Below are positions 13,701-23,106 of a DNA stretch of 64,000 nt, piece by piece. The stretch is from Lamellibrachia satsuma (taxonomy: Eukaryota > Annelida > Polychaeta > Sabellida > Siboglinidae): the NCBI GenBank assembly GCA_033239005.1, contig BSQZ01000015.1:4056001-4120000 (forward strand). The letters run 5' to 3'. Numbering within the stretch: position 1 is the first letter of the stretch; every line of letters begins with the position of its first letter. The notes under the pieces were generated by a model. That model made no database searches. It saw only the letters and a program-made list of their open reading frames with translations, and was not told where the DNA came from. A program made the position numbers and the translations under genes.

Positions 13701-16700
13701 CACAGCAAAATAAGGATTGTTTAAACAAATGTCATACAGCAATATATGGAACACAGCAAAACAAGGATTGTTTAAACAAATGTCCTACAACAATATACAG
13801 AGCATAGCAAAATGAGGATTGTTCAAATGAATGTAATACAGCAATATATGAAGCACTCCAAAACAGGGGTTGTTCAAACAAATGTCCACAGCAGCAATGT
13901 CGAATTTGGGGGGGTGAGCATTGGGCCATAGCCCCCATTGGCTTAATTTTTTTTATATTTTACCTGTTGTACCACTCTGTGGCAGCATGGTAAACTAATG
14001 GGTGACTAAGCTTGGCCCACCCTTTGTGAGATCCTAGATACACCATTGTGCAGCAGTGTGTGGAGCAGAGCTAAATACAAATGGCAAGAAATAAATTGGC
14101 AATCACAGGGGTCAACACCTCTCCAGTGTTTGCTCTACTCTGAGCCTGGGCTTCCCCGTGGAGAATCCCTCCTCGGACTCACCTGTCCTGTGCTTGTGCC
14201 CACACCCAGCTGGAGTCCATCCCTAAACTTGAGGGCGGTCACTGCCGGAACACCGTCCACCCTGAGAACCACAACGTGTCAACTTTTCACATTTTAAATA
14301 TCAGAGGCATCTGTCAGAGGACTAGTAGAACATTGGTACAAAGCGTACTAATTCTCAGACCTCCTCCCCCTCACTGAGTTAGTGCTTTAAAATGTTGATA
14401 ATAATTTTCCAGATTGAACAACATCAATGTAATAATGCTATGACAAAATGCATGGATAGGACATACAATACGACAACATTCAAAACAACAGTAGTTCTAT
14501 AACCGCACGGCACTGCATCATGCAAGGTGGTCATATTTCACATGCGACCAACAGTTTAAAAGTTAGTATGTGGGCATTGAACCCCCTCCCTGTTGAGTAT
14601 GCTTTGTATGAAAAGGTAAATGTTGACAATTGTGAAGGCTCCTTAGTGTGTTAAGTCTCTAGTATTTGTGGCATGTAAACGACACCAGACTAGCTGTTAC
14701 TGAAGCAAAGACATGGACAGATGCACCTGTGATTAGGCGTGAACATTTGTGAAATGGTTATCTCAAACAACGACACTCACCCCGCGTCTTCTAGCAGACT
14801 ACCCAGGGCACAGTCAAGTAACCCCACCCTGTTTCTCGTGCGGGGATCCCAGCATTCTATGCAGCCCTACAAACCACCATACACATTTTGTGAAATAAAC
14901 CTATACAGTTGTCACCTGCTGACCACTGCTTTGGTTCAATGTGATGTAATTCAAGCAGATTTTGAAGAAACTAACAGTGATGTGTGTCAAATACAATAAC
15001 AATCAGACATCACATTCCTGATGCATTATCAAATGATAATGTCACAATTTTTACAGAGGCATACTTTTCATATATTACCAAACCAGTGTAAAAAACATGT
15101 ACAGGTGTATAAACAAACCACGTGTAAACAAATTATGCATAAACAACCCAAACCATGTGTAAAATACAAAACACATGTAAACAAACCAAACCACATGTAA
15201 ACAAACCATATGTAATCAAACCCGATATTTAAGTACCATGTATCTTTACAACTTTGATACCATTTAATGATAATAAAAAATTACTGTGTGACATTCCATT
15301 ATGGTTTGATGTGTCCTTCTAAAACATCTTATAATACACAGTAGCTACTTGGGGTTTTTAGTCAACTATGTGTGCAGCTTAGCTACAAATCCTCCACTTA
15401 AAGACCAATGTTGTTGGGACATGTCTCAGTCCTACCTGATGTGTTCCACAGGCAAATAGCTGATGTACTGGATTAAACTCACAACAGTTGATTTCTCTGC
15501 AACAAACAGCGCAATCAATCAACTCGGTAATCCTACATTCTATACGTAACTGTTACTCTCTTCTATGTCCCTGAACTCCGGAGTAAGGCTGATACTGGTC
15601 GATTCTGGTCCTAAATTTTTCTTCTTCTTTCGTCACTGATCCCGTTTCACTGCCATCTCCACCACCTGTCTCCACTCCCCATCTCCACTCCCCATCTCCA
15701 CTCCCCGTCTCCACCACCCGTCTCCACTCCCCATCTCTACCACCCATGTCCACTCCCCATCTCCACCCCTCATCTCTACCACCTGCCTCCACTCCCCATC
15801 TCCAATCCCTGTCTCCACTCCCCATCTCCACCACCCGTCTCGACTCCCCATCTCCACCTCCCGTCTATACGCCCCATCTCCAATATATCAATGTTACTAA
15901 ATATTATAATGTAGCAATCAGTATATTATGTAAAACCAACTACTAATTTAATAACTAGATGTTGACAACCAATACTGTTATTAGATCTGTTATTGGAGAG
16001 GAGTTAATTAATGAATCCTCGATCATAAACTATTCCCATAAGTTCTATTCCATTACTTACGTAGCATTGGTTTTCAGCGAGCTCATGAATCGTCCTTGTT
16101 CCAGATTGAGTCGGTATATTTCTGGACTGCGTAAATAATACACACAGTTTGAATAATTGTTGATACAGATAACATATTACACACAAAACAAGCAATGGAA
16201 TGTGCTCCAAAAACACTGCTAGACTGAGACATTACAAAACATACAGACTCGCCAAATGCATTGGAGAAATGTAGGACAAAGTTGATAGGATGGGGAAAAA
16301 GGAATGGGACAAAAGTAAGTTTGATTTCCCCACAACACCCATTGTTGCTGATCGTCTACATACTTCTAAATATCTTCAATATGTCAGCCCCCCCTCCATT
16401 CCACCCTTACTAATATTTCTTGGCTTGTGGTTCATTAGTGCTGTTACAATAGCCGTCCACCTTAGTTAATCAAAAAGCAAGTTGGATACTGTCAGTTTGT
16501 AGGTGTTGTCTAAACAGAAGAAATATAAAAATAACAATGTACCTGACACCAACAATGTAGAGATCACATGACGTCTCGTGGTATGCCATATCTCGGCCAT
16601 ACTTTGGGATTCTGGTTCGGTAGTAGCGTCCATGCTGTGCATGCAACTCAAGGAATCTGTCCGTCTGCAGAAATATTAACTGCAACACAGAAAGGCAGTC

Positions 16701-19700
16701 CAACCATTAAGGCAGCAATGACAGCATAGATAACATTGGCTGTGGCCAACTCAAACGGCATGCATGAAACAAATATCCAGTTTTAAATAATACTGCTGGT
16801 TGAAAACAAACACAGGTTCACTTGTTGAGATGCTACAGTGCCGAGACGTACTTAATGCTAACTAATATTTAATCATTTATAACACGTCTCAGTCTAACTA
16901 TGTCATAGAAACGATGATGCAAACAGGAAAGAAGAATTGGTTCACCAACAACCTATGAGTTAAGACTTCCAGACTCCATTTTGATGAATGCTACTGGCAC
17001 ATCCACCGGAAAAAAATTTCCAGGGTTAGGGAATTGTTATATGACACAGAATGTTTTGTTTAAATGTCTGTGGCATCGTCTATTCAAGGAGGTGCCCCTG
17101 TCTGTCATGGCTACAAATAGAAACTTGTGAGTCAAATATGGTGTGAAATCAGGAAAACCCATAGCCACATGGATTTAACATCATCTTAGGGTAATTTTAA
17201 TAATATGTTAAGTCTTTAATCAGTCATTGGTGCAAATACATTCACCTCTTCTTTAACAAACATTTTAATGGGGCCTGAGATTAATTTATTAATGTCATTG
17301 GAACTGCAGTAATATAAACAGTCTGACCAGTGCCATGAAGCCAACACCTACCTTGCTGTAGTCCTGATTTAGAGTGACAAGCTTGACCACTTCGGAGTCC
17401 ATGCAGCGCTCAAACTTCATTGATAGCTGAGTCACCTCGTAACAACGCACACGTGGCTTGTAAACACCTGGTCAGGTTGGACAGTGGTTAGCAATAATGT
17501 ACACATTTGAGACAAGTGAGGAATAAGGTAAATGCATGTAGTGGTCAGCAGTAATGTCATGCACACATTTACCACGCCAGCACTAAAGGGAAAATACAAA
17601 AAATGCGATGTACTAATTATCAAATTAATATATGCTGCACACTTCGTAAGGTTGATGAACAATCTTACTGTTGCCAGAACACTCACCCTAATCCTTGTGA
17701 ACGTTCTTACAGGGTTCAAACTAATGAAATAAATATGCATAATTCGTAGACACGCACACACAGGAAAGATACCAGGATCCTAGTCATGAAAAGTGATTGC
17801 TTTAACTAATAACTTAATAATCATTAACAATATCTAGATCAGTGGGACCCAAGACGGGGGTCGGAGATCCCTGCGGATCACATTGTAGTTCCAAGGGGTC
17901 CATAGAAAACAAGCAAAATTATTTTATGATGGCACATTATGTGTAAAACACAAAGCTGGGGTCTCAGCCAGAAAGTGGACATTTTGGGGCCTTGAGTTGA
18001 GAAAGTGTGGGACAGAGAACCTATGATCTAATTCATTCTATAGATATGACTACAGAGATATTTGTACTTGTTATAACAAGCGTTTGTAAATGATCACCTG
18101 TGGCAAGAATGTATTGTCCATCTTTAGATACCACGATGCAGTTGCTGACCGTTGGCATCTCAAAGTCCTGGATCAACTCAATCCGACGTCGTAAGTCTGA
18201 AACAGATCATAGCAACTGAACTCACTGGACAAAAGATAGCTGATAATTGTGGATCATATATCATTATATGATTGTGAAGTCTGATAATAACTATAACAAA
18301 TTCGGTCATTTTAATAATCTAACTTGCAATATCTGCTGTGACCTTGATCTCCACTTGGGTAGTCAGCATCCTTTTCAAGAGGTGGCAACTGATGTGGTGA
18401 CATAAGAATATGGAACAGGTACAGTGGGTCTGGCCAGATTGTGAAAGAGCTTGGTCTTCTTCTTGGCAGGTGATGCTGCAGGATCTGGAGCGTCTGATTC
18501 TGTTGACAGTAGGGCTGTCACCGTTGTTGTGGTAATGTCACGGTGTGGAGCTGCTGCACCCCACTTGGCTGGTTTGTCAACAAACTAGGAGACAGAAAGT
18601 CTTGCTATCAAATTCCTAGTATCTAACATGGATCCCGATAAAACTAGTGACAAACCTGTCCAGTCAACTTGAAGCAACACCAATTACTCTACTGTGCCAT
18701 ACAATATATATTCACCATATAAATAACAACATTTCATGGTAACTAAATTTTTATTTTGGTGACTGGTAAAATGAACTACTACTCACCCACGTCATCTTTC
18801 TGTAAGCTCCTCTTCTTTTTGTCAGACAGCCACTGCACAAAAGTTAAATGAATTAAAATAAATTGATGATGACATAATCATGGTGTACACCTTTAGCAAC
18901 ATTGTAAGAGATAAATACAGCCAAGTATATGCGTAGTTGTGGCGGTATAAAAAAAGGTAAAGTCATCCCCCAGGCATTACGCCTTAGGAAACCATGAAGG
19001 CTTATATGGCCAGTGATTAAACCTGGTTTCTGTAGTGCGAAGCAACTTAGAGTGCAGTTATACTGACTCTCCTGGACGGGACACTAGTCCATCGCAGGTA
19101 CCTTCCAAACAGTGTTTGTACTCATTTGCAGCTGAGTAGACTGAGGTAAACGAAATTGCTTAAGCTTCGAAAACGAACCGTGCCCAGTGTGGGTCTTGAA
19201 CTCACAACACTCGAATTTAGAGCCCAACACCTTAACCACTAGGCCACGGCTGAGTTGTGGCGGCATGGCAATACATAACCATAACCAGTCAGACCCCCAT
19301 GCATGAGAAATCACCCATGTCCATACCCCTTTGTTATTGTAGATGATCTTAAATGAGGGGTTTTACGATAGGTTCTGGGTCGTGTCAGCAGTGATACTAC
19401 GTCTGCGGCGAAATTCTTGGATGCTTCTGCAAATTAGTTGGTCGCTTCGGTAACTACATTGGTCATCTTGGTAGCGCTATAGATGTGTAATGTAATTAAA
19501 ACCGACTCTATATTTTGCACACTGTGCTGAAGCTATACCACAAAAATAATAAGCTCTTATGTGACATATCACATATAACATTGAGGGAAAAACCATTGTT
19601 ATATACTTTATAGACTTGATAATATAACATTTTAATGTGGTTCACTATATGCATGCGTGCATAAATAAGTGGAATATTTTTTACCCCCTTTATAAGTTTT

Positions 19701-21003
19701 ATATAACGGAAATATTGTGTCCTTATTGTTTATTTTCTTATAAACACATCCATGCATGCATATAAATAAATACATTTATAAGAAAAGGACACATTTCCTT
19801 TATAATAAACTTATAAAGGGGGTACAACATATTGTGCTTATTTGTTAATGGCGGAAAACATCCAGGGGGAAGTGTCCCCGAATCTGAATTTAAATTATAA
19901 ATTTTGCTACTTTGAAAGCAAAATAATTATAAACACACCAAATTTTAACCAACAGCAATGTGTATTCCTAGATGTCCTTAATCTAACATTAAAATCCTTC
20001 ATAAAACAATGATGCTGAAACCACCAAAATGTTACTGTTGAAGCAACAACATTTTTCCCACTGATGTGACCAAGTAAGTTTTGTGACATTGGCTAGCCGA
20101 ATTGGTTCATATACCCTATGATATCCTGTACGTAAAGCAGGAAGAGGACAGGATCTAGATTCTCAGACTCAGCCATGGCATAACAGTATCTATATGTAAC
20201 ATCTGTGACTGTGACGTGTTATGTCTGACAGGTGTGTTACAGATGAATGTAGGGCATAGTAAGTTCGTATATAGGATGTTTAAAAAAATTCATATGATCT
20301 GACTTAAGAGCAATTGAGCAGCAACACTGCCAGGTTTGCTAGTGGAGATTGTTGAGAGTGAAATGGATATTTGTGAATTTTTGGGCCACTGGACACGTGT
20401 GCGCCGTAATTCATGCCTATATTAGTAAACATTGATGGGCATCGCACATAAGGCATATTACAAGAGTTAGAAATGTCTAATTTTTACAAAACTCGACCAG
20501 CATGTGAGTGGGATCATTGGGATGATGACAGCGGCTGGTAAAACTGAGAATTTTGGATAGTCACGTTTTCTTAGAATCATACAAAACATTAACATGGCCA
20601 CCAATGGGAAATTTAACTGTAGGCTGAACCGTACAGAAAGATTTTGATCTGGCTAACAATGTTCTTGTGAGGTGTGCGCGTTTGATGAGTCTATTTTTAA
20701 ATTTGTAGGCGACAGTGCAGTGGCATTGCTGTTGACAGCGAAACTTCTTAAAGCCGTCTGTTTTCATTAACATAGTTAGGTCAGAAAGTACACCATTGTC
20801 TATATTGCTGCTGGCACCGTAACGAGTTCCATAAATCCAAACACCGAAATCCAACGTGCTATACCGAGCGATAATACAAGCGGAATTAGCATTACCTTTA
20901 ATTGTGCCGTTAGTATATGCAGTTAAATTATACATACCTCTGGTAGTGACTTTCCAGCACTCAAATTATATATTTTAATATTATTTGGATTAATCACCTG
21001 CAT
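4747..21003 (-). CDS. NOL10: Nucleolar protein 10 (WD40-repeat ribosome biogenesis factor), 20 coding exons
   Basis: Nucleolar WD40 protein of small-subunit ribosome biogenesis (yeast Enp2 family). Coding exons in order: 21003-20938, 18832-18787, 18196-18098, 17467-17352, 16679-16543, 16126-16061, 15496-15436, 14866-14781, 14261-14183, 13469-13320, 12129-12010, 11323-11245, 10733-10606, 10194-10096, 9440-9360, 9045-8878, 8365-8277, 6249-6109, 5448-5346, 4884-4747. All junctions are GT-AG, phases agree, and the total is 2,052 nt, 683 residues, close to the human length (about 688). Diagnostic segments: N-terminal [14 protein letters not shown], then [52 protein letters not shown], and a NUC153-type motif around residues 478-505. 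The tail is basic and coiled-coil-like, ending in [12 protein letters not shown]. The ATG at 21003-21001 matches the family start. Confidence 0.97.
7682..7855 (-). repeat. Duplicate of the NOL10 exon 12 acceptor region inside intron 17
   Basis: About 170 bases match 11292-11466 with few differences. The copied block holds the first ~30 bases of exon 12, its TAG acceptor and the upstream intron, in the same orientation. Here it sits between exons 17 and 18, and the acceptor is kept. Confidence 0.9.
8878..9045 (-). CDS. NOL10: NOL10 exon 16, NUC153 motif
   Basis: This 56-codon exon encodes [20 protein letters not shown] followed by [12 protein letters not shown], the short NUC153-type signature of NOL10/Enp2-like nucleolar proteins. 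Splice sites are a CAG acceptor and a GTCAGT donor, both phase 0. The next exon downstream encodes the acidic Ser-rich linker [11 protein letters not shown], as in vertebrate NOL10. Confidence 0.9.
9150..9350. repeat. Purine-rich low-complexity tract (GAGAGG)
   Basis: Runs of gagagggg and gagagaga in the NOL10 intron directly downstream (minus strand) of exon 15. It produces spurious Ser/Pro/Leu-rich reading on the minus strand. Confidence 0.8.
10213..10436 (+). mobile_element. tRNA-derived SINE, 5'-truncated
   Basis: It shares the body of the SINEs at 30 kb and 55.9 kb: a B-box-like gggttcaaatccac, then ttgctgcagtttcgaagc, a block containing tacctggctatagacagtgg, and a tail with gtgaagtgtaaag. 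The A box is absent or too diverged. Antisense to NOL10. Confidence 0.7.
12299..12500. repeat. 28-bp minisatellite, about 7 copies
   Basis: Unit gctacgtaatatgtattgca followed by tgaacata, repeated about seven times with single-base changes, in the NOL10 intron between exons 10 and 11. Confidence 0.92.
13443..13880 (-). repeat. Minisatellite grown from the NOL10 exon 10 acceptor junction
   Basis: Units of roughly 41-52 bases contain caaggattgttcaaacaaat and gtcatac...ggagtacagc. The first unit overlaps the 5' end of exon 10 (atcatacatcaggatctgga) and its acceptor; later units are decayed copies of the same junction. Confidence 0.85.
15655..15890. repeat. Pyrimidine-rich tandem repeat (ccactccccatctccac)
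   Basis: Short units of 17-24 bases built from ctccactccccatctccacc in a NOL10 intron. Open reading on both strands (Gly/Asp/Trp-rich or Ser/Pro/His-rich) is a consequence of the repeat. Confidence 0.9.
17828..18020. mobile_element. Possible hAT-like miniature element
   Basis: The left end cagtgggacccaagacgg resembles the CAGTGG...CCCAA termini of hAT elements, and the interior looks like non-coding hAT-derived sequence. The right end and target duplication are not clear, so this is tentative. Confidence 0.3.
18375..18584 (-). other. Coding-like exon nested in NOL10 intron 2, unassigned
   Basis: After a good pyrimidine tract and TAG acceptor there is an open frame of 69 codons starting [16 protein letters not shown], containing SPAKKKTKL, and ending at TGA 18377-18375. 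Near its 3' half the next frame reads [20 protein letters not shown], which also looks coding, so a frameshift or a second exon is possible. It is not part of NOL10, whose flanking exons (18832-18787 and 18196-18098) join in frame without it. I do not recognise the protein. It could be a nested gene, an alternative exon, or a decaying copy of a gene from elsewhere. Confidence 0.4.
18960..19256 (-). mobile_element. tRNA-derived SINE, second family
   Basis: On the minus strand it starts with gtggcctagtggttaaggtg (A-box-like) and has gagttcaagaccc (B-box-like) about 40 bases later, then a body unlike the other SINEs here. It lies in NOL10 intron 1. Confidence 0.6.
19664..19842. mobile_element. 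Palindromic MITE-like element
   Basis: Left arm about 19664-19744 and right arm about 19775-19841 are imperfect inverted repeats (taccccctttataag against cttataaagggggta; gtgtcctt against aaggacac). A short AT-rich loop separates them. The ~180-base structure would fold into a long hairpin. NOL10 intron 1. Confidence 0.75.
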
Positions 21004-21386
21004 TTTTATACTATTTTGCAAACCAAAACATGTCAAATGCGTTTAATGACAACCTAACAGATATTGATCCATGACATCCATTCTTAAAGACGACACGAGC
21101 CACTCGCGCCATCTACGGGATTATACGAGTAGGGCCTACATGACGAACGCCGATCAGTTTAGCCGCGTTGGCGTTAGTGATACTTAAGTAAATGAGATAA
21201 AGCAAACGGTTTATATATTTAATAGGATGAACGCAGAAGTAAATAAGTAACTAGGGAAAAACTGGTTGTAATATTGGAACTTAAGTCTCAATGTCACGAA
21301 GGGATTACTTGTAAATGTATGCCAATTTTTACAGAACATTGATTTAAAATTAGAGTGTGCAGAAAAAGTTCTAATGTACTACAAAA
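21004..21386. promoter_or_regulatory. Likely bidirectional promoter of NOL10 and the divergent small gene
   Basis: Only 383 bases separate the NOL10 ATG from the ATG at 21387 on the other strand. A YY1-like gcgccatct lies at about 21105. No TATA box stands out. The role is inferred from the head-to-head layout. Confidence 0.45.
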
Positions 21387-21864
21387 ATGGATGCTAACTT
21401 TTTTGAATGTATGTCCAAACAAAGACAACAATCAAAGCGGGGAGATGGCTTATTAACAAATATGGAAGATGAAAGCCCAACGTAGCCTATTTTTCAGTCT
21501 GTTTATTCCAAACAGTTCAATGCAAGCCTCATATGTTTGCAAAGGTGATGCAGGAGTTTGAACAGCAATATGGAAATGGATCGTTACAGGATATTCGTGG
21601 TGATGCAAGAAAGGTTTGTAATAAACCTTTGTGTCTTATTGCATTTCTGTGGGAAGAATCTAATTAGGCTCAGATAATTGGTCAGTGTTTTCTCCAGTAA
21701 TATTACATCAGTTTCCATGTTCAGCTTCTGGTTTTTGTCTACTACTCAATGTATATCATGGTGTTTTATTGTTATTTAAATTAAGTAAGACATCTTTAAG
21801 TGGCTGATTTCTACTAAAGCATAAACAAATATTTCCATCCTTCTTGTTTCACCAGAAGTGTGCT

Positions 21865-22150
21865 CCAGACAGTGTTTGTTGTGTCTTTAGAAGTACAATT
21901 AATATTAGATTTTGTGTTTGTTGCGTATCTTCAGAAGTAGGATGAGTACTACACTTTGTGTTTGTTGTGTATCTTCAAAAGTATGATGAGTACCAGACTT
22001 TGTGTTTTTTGTGGATCTTCAGAAGTAAGAGGAATACTATACTTTGTGTTTGTTGTGTCTTTAGAAGTACAATGAATATTAGACTTTGTTTGTTGTGTCT
22101 TCAGAAGTATGACGAGAACTAGACTTTGTGTTTGTTGTGTATTTTCATAA
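21865..22150. repeat. ~50-bp minisatellite
   Basis: About six units built from cttcagaagtatgatgag, a tact/agact segment, and ttgtgtttgttgtgt, varying between about 40 and 52 bases. It sits between two coding-like pieces of the small divergent gene. Confidence 0.9.
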
Positions 22151-22189
22151 GTATGGCCATGAATGATCTCGTACTTTCACTTGCTCCAT

Positions 22190-22526
22190 GTTCAAATTTG
22201 TTGATTTCACGCAAGAGGTTGTATGCAAATTTTGAGGCAAACTATCTCTGATTGGATAATAGCTTTTGGCCTGTTGCCATGGTCGAATTCGAGCACAAGG
22301 TGTGCCGTAATTCCAAGAATCGGTTTGCAACGATTGCCGTTGTAACGAAAATGTAAAAAAAATTATTAAATGTAACGAAATAAAAAGTCGTGTTACTTTG
22401 AATAAAACTACTTCATTACAAGTAAAAGTAGCTTGTGGAAATTGTACTTTGTTACAAGTAAATTACTTGGAAAAACTACTCAAGTATTGTAACGAAGTGC
22501 TTTTACTTCGTTACATGCCAACCCTG
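22190..22526. mobile_element. hAT-like non-autonomous element, copy 1
   Basis: It ends with acttcgttacatgccaaccc and tg, the reverse complement of a hAT-style CAGGGTTGGCA terminus. It contains gattggataatagctttt and several blocks pairing tgtaacgaag with cttcgttaca. A relative lies at about 42.64-43.21 kb. The left terminus is not clear. Confidence 0.6.
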
Positions 22527-22703
22527 ATGCAAGGAGAGTACTAAATTATATTTTAGCTGTTCTACACAATTCACCTGTTGTAGCAATGCTAGCAGAAACA
22601 CCTACACTGCAGGATATCATTATAGAAAATGCATTTAGCCCCAATGAATAGGCCTAGTTACATAATACAAGAAACCAGTGGATCAGATACAGGTAGTTCT
22701 GCA

Positions 22704-22709
22704 TTTATT
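22704..22709 (-). promoter_or_regulatory. Candidate poly(A) signal of RTEL1
   Basis: TTTATT on the plus strand reads AATAAA on the minus strand, about 400 bases past the RTEL1 stop. It lies inside the expected 3' UTR of the convergent small gene, so the two transcripts may overlap at their ends. Confidence 0.4.
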
Positions 22710-22775
22710 TGGTTGCAACTGACAAGTTTGACAACATGACATAAATATAAATTTTATTATTATAAATGCACCAGA

Positions 22776-22781
22776 AATAAA
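22776..22781 (+). promoter_or_regulatory. Poly(A) signal of the small plus-strand gene
   Basis: AATAAA about 125 bases after the TAG at 22649-22651. Confidence 0.55.
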
Positions 22782-23106
22782 ATTATTCTACAATCACAGA
22801 TAATGTGTTCCATGAACACAGCTACACAGTATGTTTGCAAACATAACATGCAATGTGGAGGAAGATGACATGCAATGATGAATGGACGGCAAGACTAGTG
22901 GTGGTACATCTCGCCTGGGCTGTCTGATGAAGTGAATTACATACATAACTAACAGTAGCAAGGAGAAACACAGCTGGTGTAGAAGTGTATCAGGCTAAGA
23001 TACGCTGGTCTGAGTCCACCAAATTGGATGCCATTTGAGTTAGAGCTGTATGTCAGGAGTATGGCTGCAGCAAGATATTTCACACAATAATGGTAAATGC
23101 CTGATG

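Larger units (their letters stand above)
21387..22651 (+). pseudogene. Small divergent gene, unrecognised, probably interrupted
   Basis: Three coding-like pieces are visible. ATG at 21387 opens a 32-codon frame ending at TAG 21483-21485. A second frame at about 21516-21618 reads MFAKVMQEFEQQYGNGSLQD and continues to GDARK. A third at 22526-22651 reads DARRVLNYILAVLHNSPVVA and ends in IENAFSPNE and TAG. Pieces two and three share the flank TGATGCAAG (21601-21609 and 22525-22533), and I found no phase-compatible GT-AG pair joining them. The gap holds a minisatellite and a hAT-like element end. AATAAA follows at 22776-22781. Either a gene with an odd intron or one broken by insertion and a frameshift. 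Family not recognised. Confidence 0.45.

Noticed and set aside
15553..15946. Gly/Asp/Trp-rich and Ser/Pro/His-rich ORFs
   Set aside because: Both are readings of the pyrimidine-rich tandem repeat in a NOL10 intron.
16661..16666. CAG at 16665 as the acceptor of NOL10 exon 5
   Set aside because: Using it would drop five conserved residues; the upstream acceptor ending at 16680 restores LIFLQ and the expected length.
20561..20935. 124-codon minus ORF in NOL10 intron 1
   Set aside because: It begins just past the exon 1 donor in intron sequence, has no recognisable domain, and no start or splice signal supports it.
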